Source: Candidatus Zhuqueibacterota bacterium
GTDB lineage: Bacteria; Zhuqueibacterota; Zhuqueibacteria; Residuimicrobiales; Krinioviventaceae
NCBI GenBank assembly: GCA_003854995.1
Contig: RQOI01000045.1
Coordinates: 1 to 5,655 of the forward strand
Reading direction: 5' to 3'
DNA: 5,655 bases
Made by a program: the position numbers and the translations under genes. The notes below the pieces were generated by a model. The model searched no databases. It was given only the letters and a program-made list of their open reading frames with translations, and was not told the DNA's origin. Shown in pieces: positions 5,541 through 5,655 of the stretch. Positions within the stretch are counted from its first letter, which is position 1. Every line of letters starts with the position of its first letter.

Positions 5541-5590
5541 TTGCCAGAAACCGACCTTTTACGCCGGCTGGTAAAAGGTCAGTTACAGGC
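5541..5590. repeat. GTAAAAGGTCAGT repeat, copies C and D forming a long hairpin
   Basis: Copy C (5541-5562, inverted) and copy D (5566-5590, direct) lie back to back. Positions 5543-5562 pair with 5571-5590 at 17 of 20 positions, including ten uninterrupted pairs GACCTTTTAC/GTAAAAGGTC next to an 8-base loop, GCCGGCTG. No T-tract follows, so it does not look like an intrinsic terminator. The build is that of a REP/BIME-like palindromic unit. Confidence 0.82.
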
Positions 5591-5655
5591 GGCAAAAGGC
5601 TCAAGAACCTGATAAAAAAGCGCTTACACCTCTATAAGATCGCCCAGAATATTCA

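Larger units (their letters stand above)
5077..5655. other. Non-coding repeat-rich region after the lexA operon
   Basis: About 580 bases with no frame that has a ribosome site or a recognisable protein. The open frame at about 5073-5306 crosses the repeats and reads as low-quality sequence. The interior (about 5196-5388) is AT-rich. The content is mainly small repeats, listed separately. No hairpin followed by a T-tract was found just after 5076, so the end of the lexA transcript is not located. Confidence 0.7.

Noticed and set aside
5092..5590. CRISPR array
   Set aside because: The copies are in mixed orientation and irregularly spaced (apart from one 80-base interval), with no cas genes, so they do not form repeat-spacer units.

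Overview
The window looks like a piece of a mid-GC bacterial chromosome. All genes lie on the plus strand and most spacing is tight. The best guess at lineage is an uncultured FCB-type group (KSB1/Calditrichaeota-like). That guess rests only on the style of the secreted M23 protein with Ig-like tails and on gene order; it is inference and was not tested by any search.

Layout. Positions 1-331 carry the C-terminal end of a GT4-type glycosyltransferase whose start lies outside the window. Three bases later begins a secreted zinc metallopeptidase of family M23 (335-2446), followed after one base by a rhomboid intramembrane serine protease (2448-3107). These three form a compact, probably co-transcribed envelope-related run. 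Positions 3108-3403 are a non-coding gap. It holds a decayed inverted-repeat element (about 3221-3310) and then a textbook sigma70 promoter, with dyad half-sites overlapping it.

That promoter drives lexA (3419-4039, all self-cleavage residues present). Three small, acidic, unrecognised proteins follow with good Shine-Dalgarno sites: 137 aa (4054-4467, net charge about -26), 86 aa (4505-4765) and 84 aa (4822-5076). The four genes read as one LexA-headed, probably autoregulated operon, so the three small proteins are candidate DNA-damage (SOS) response products of unknown function. This is the most interesting part of the window.

The last 580 bases (5077-5655) have no convincing gene. They are packed with repeats: four copies of a roughly 20-25 bp motif with core GTAAAAGGTCAGT (two direct, two inverted, one pair forming a long hairpin), and an exact 20-bp inverted repeat bracketing 193 bp of AT-rich DNA. 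Another decayed repeat-like stretch lies near 5489-5518. This looks like a landing zone for small non-autonomous repeats (REP/MITE-like) behind the lexA operon.
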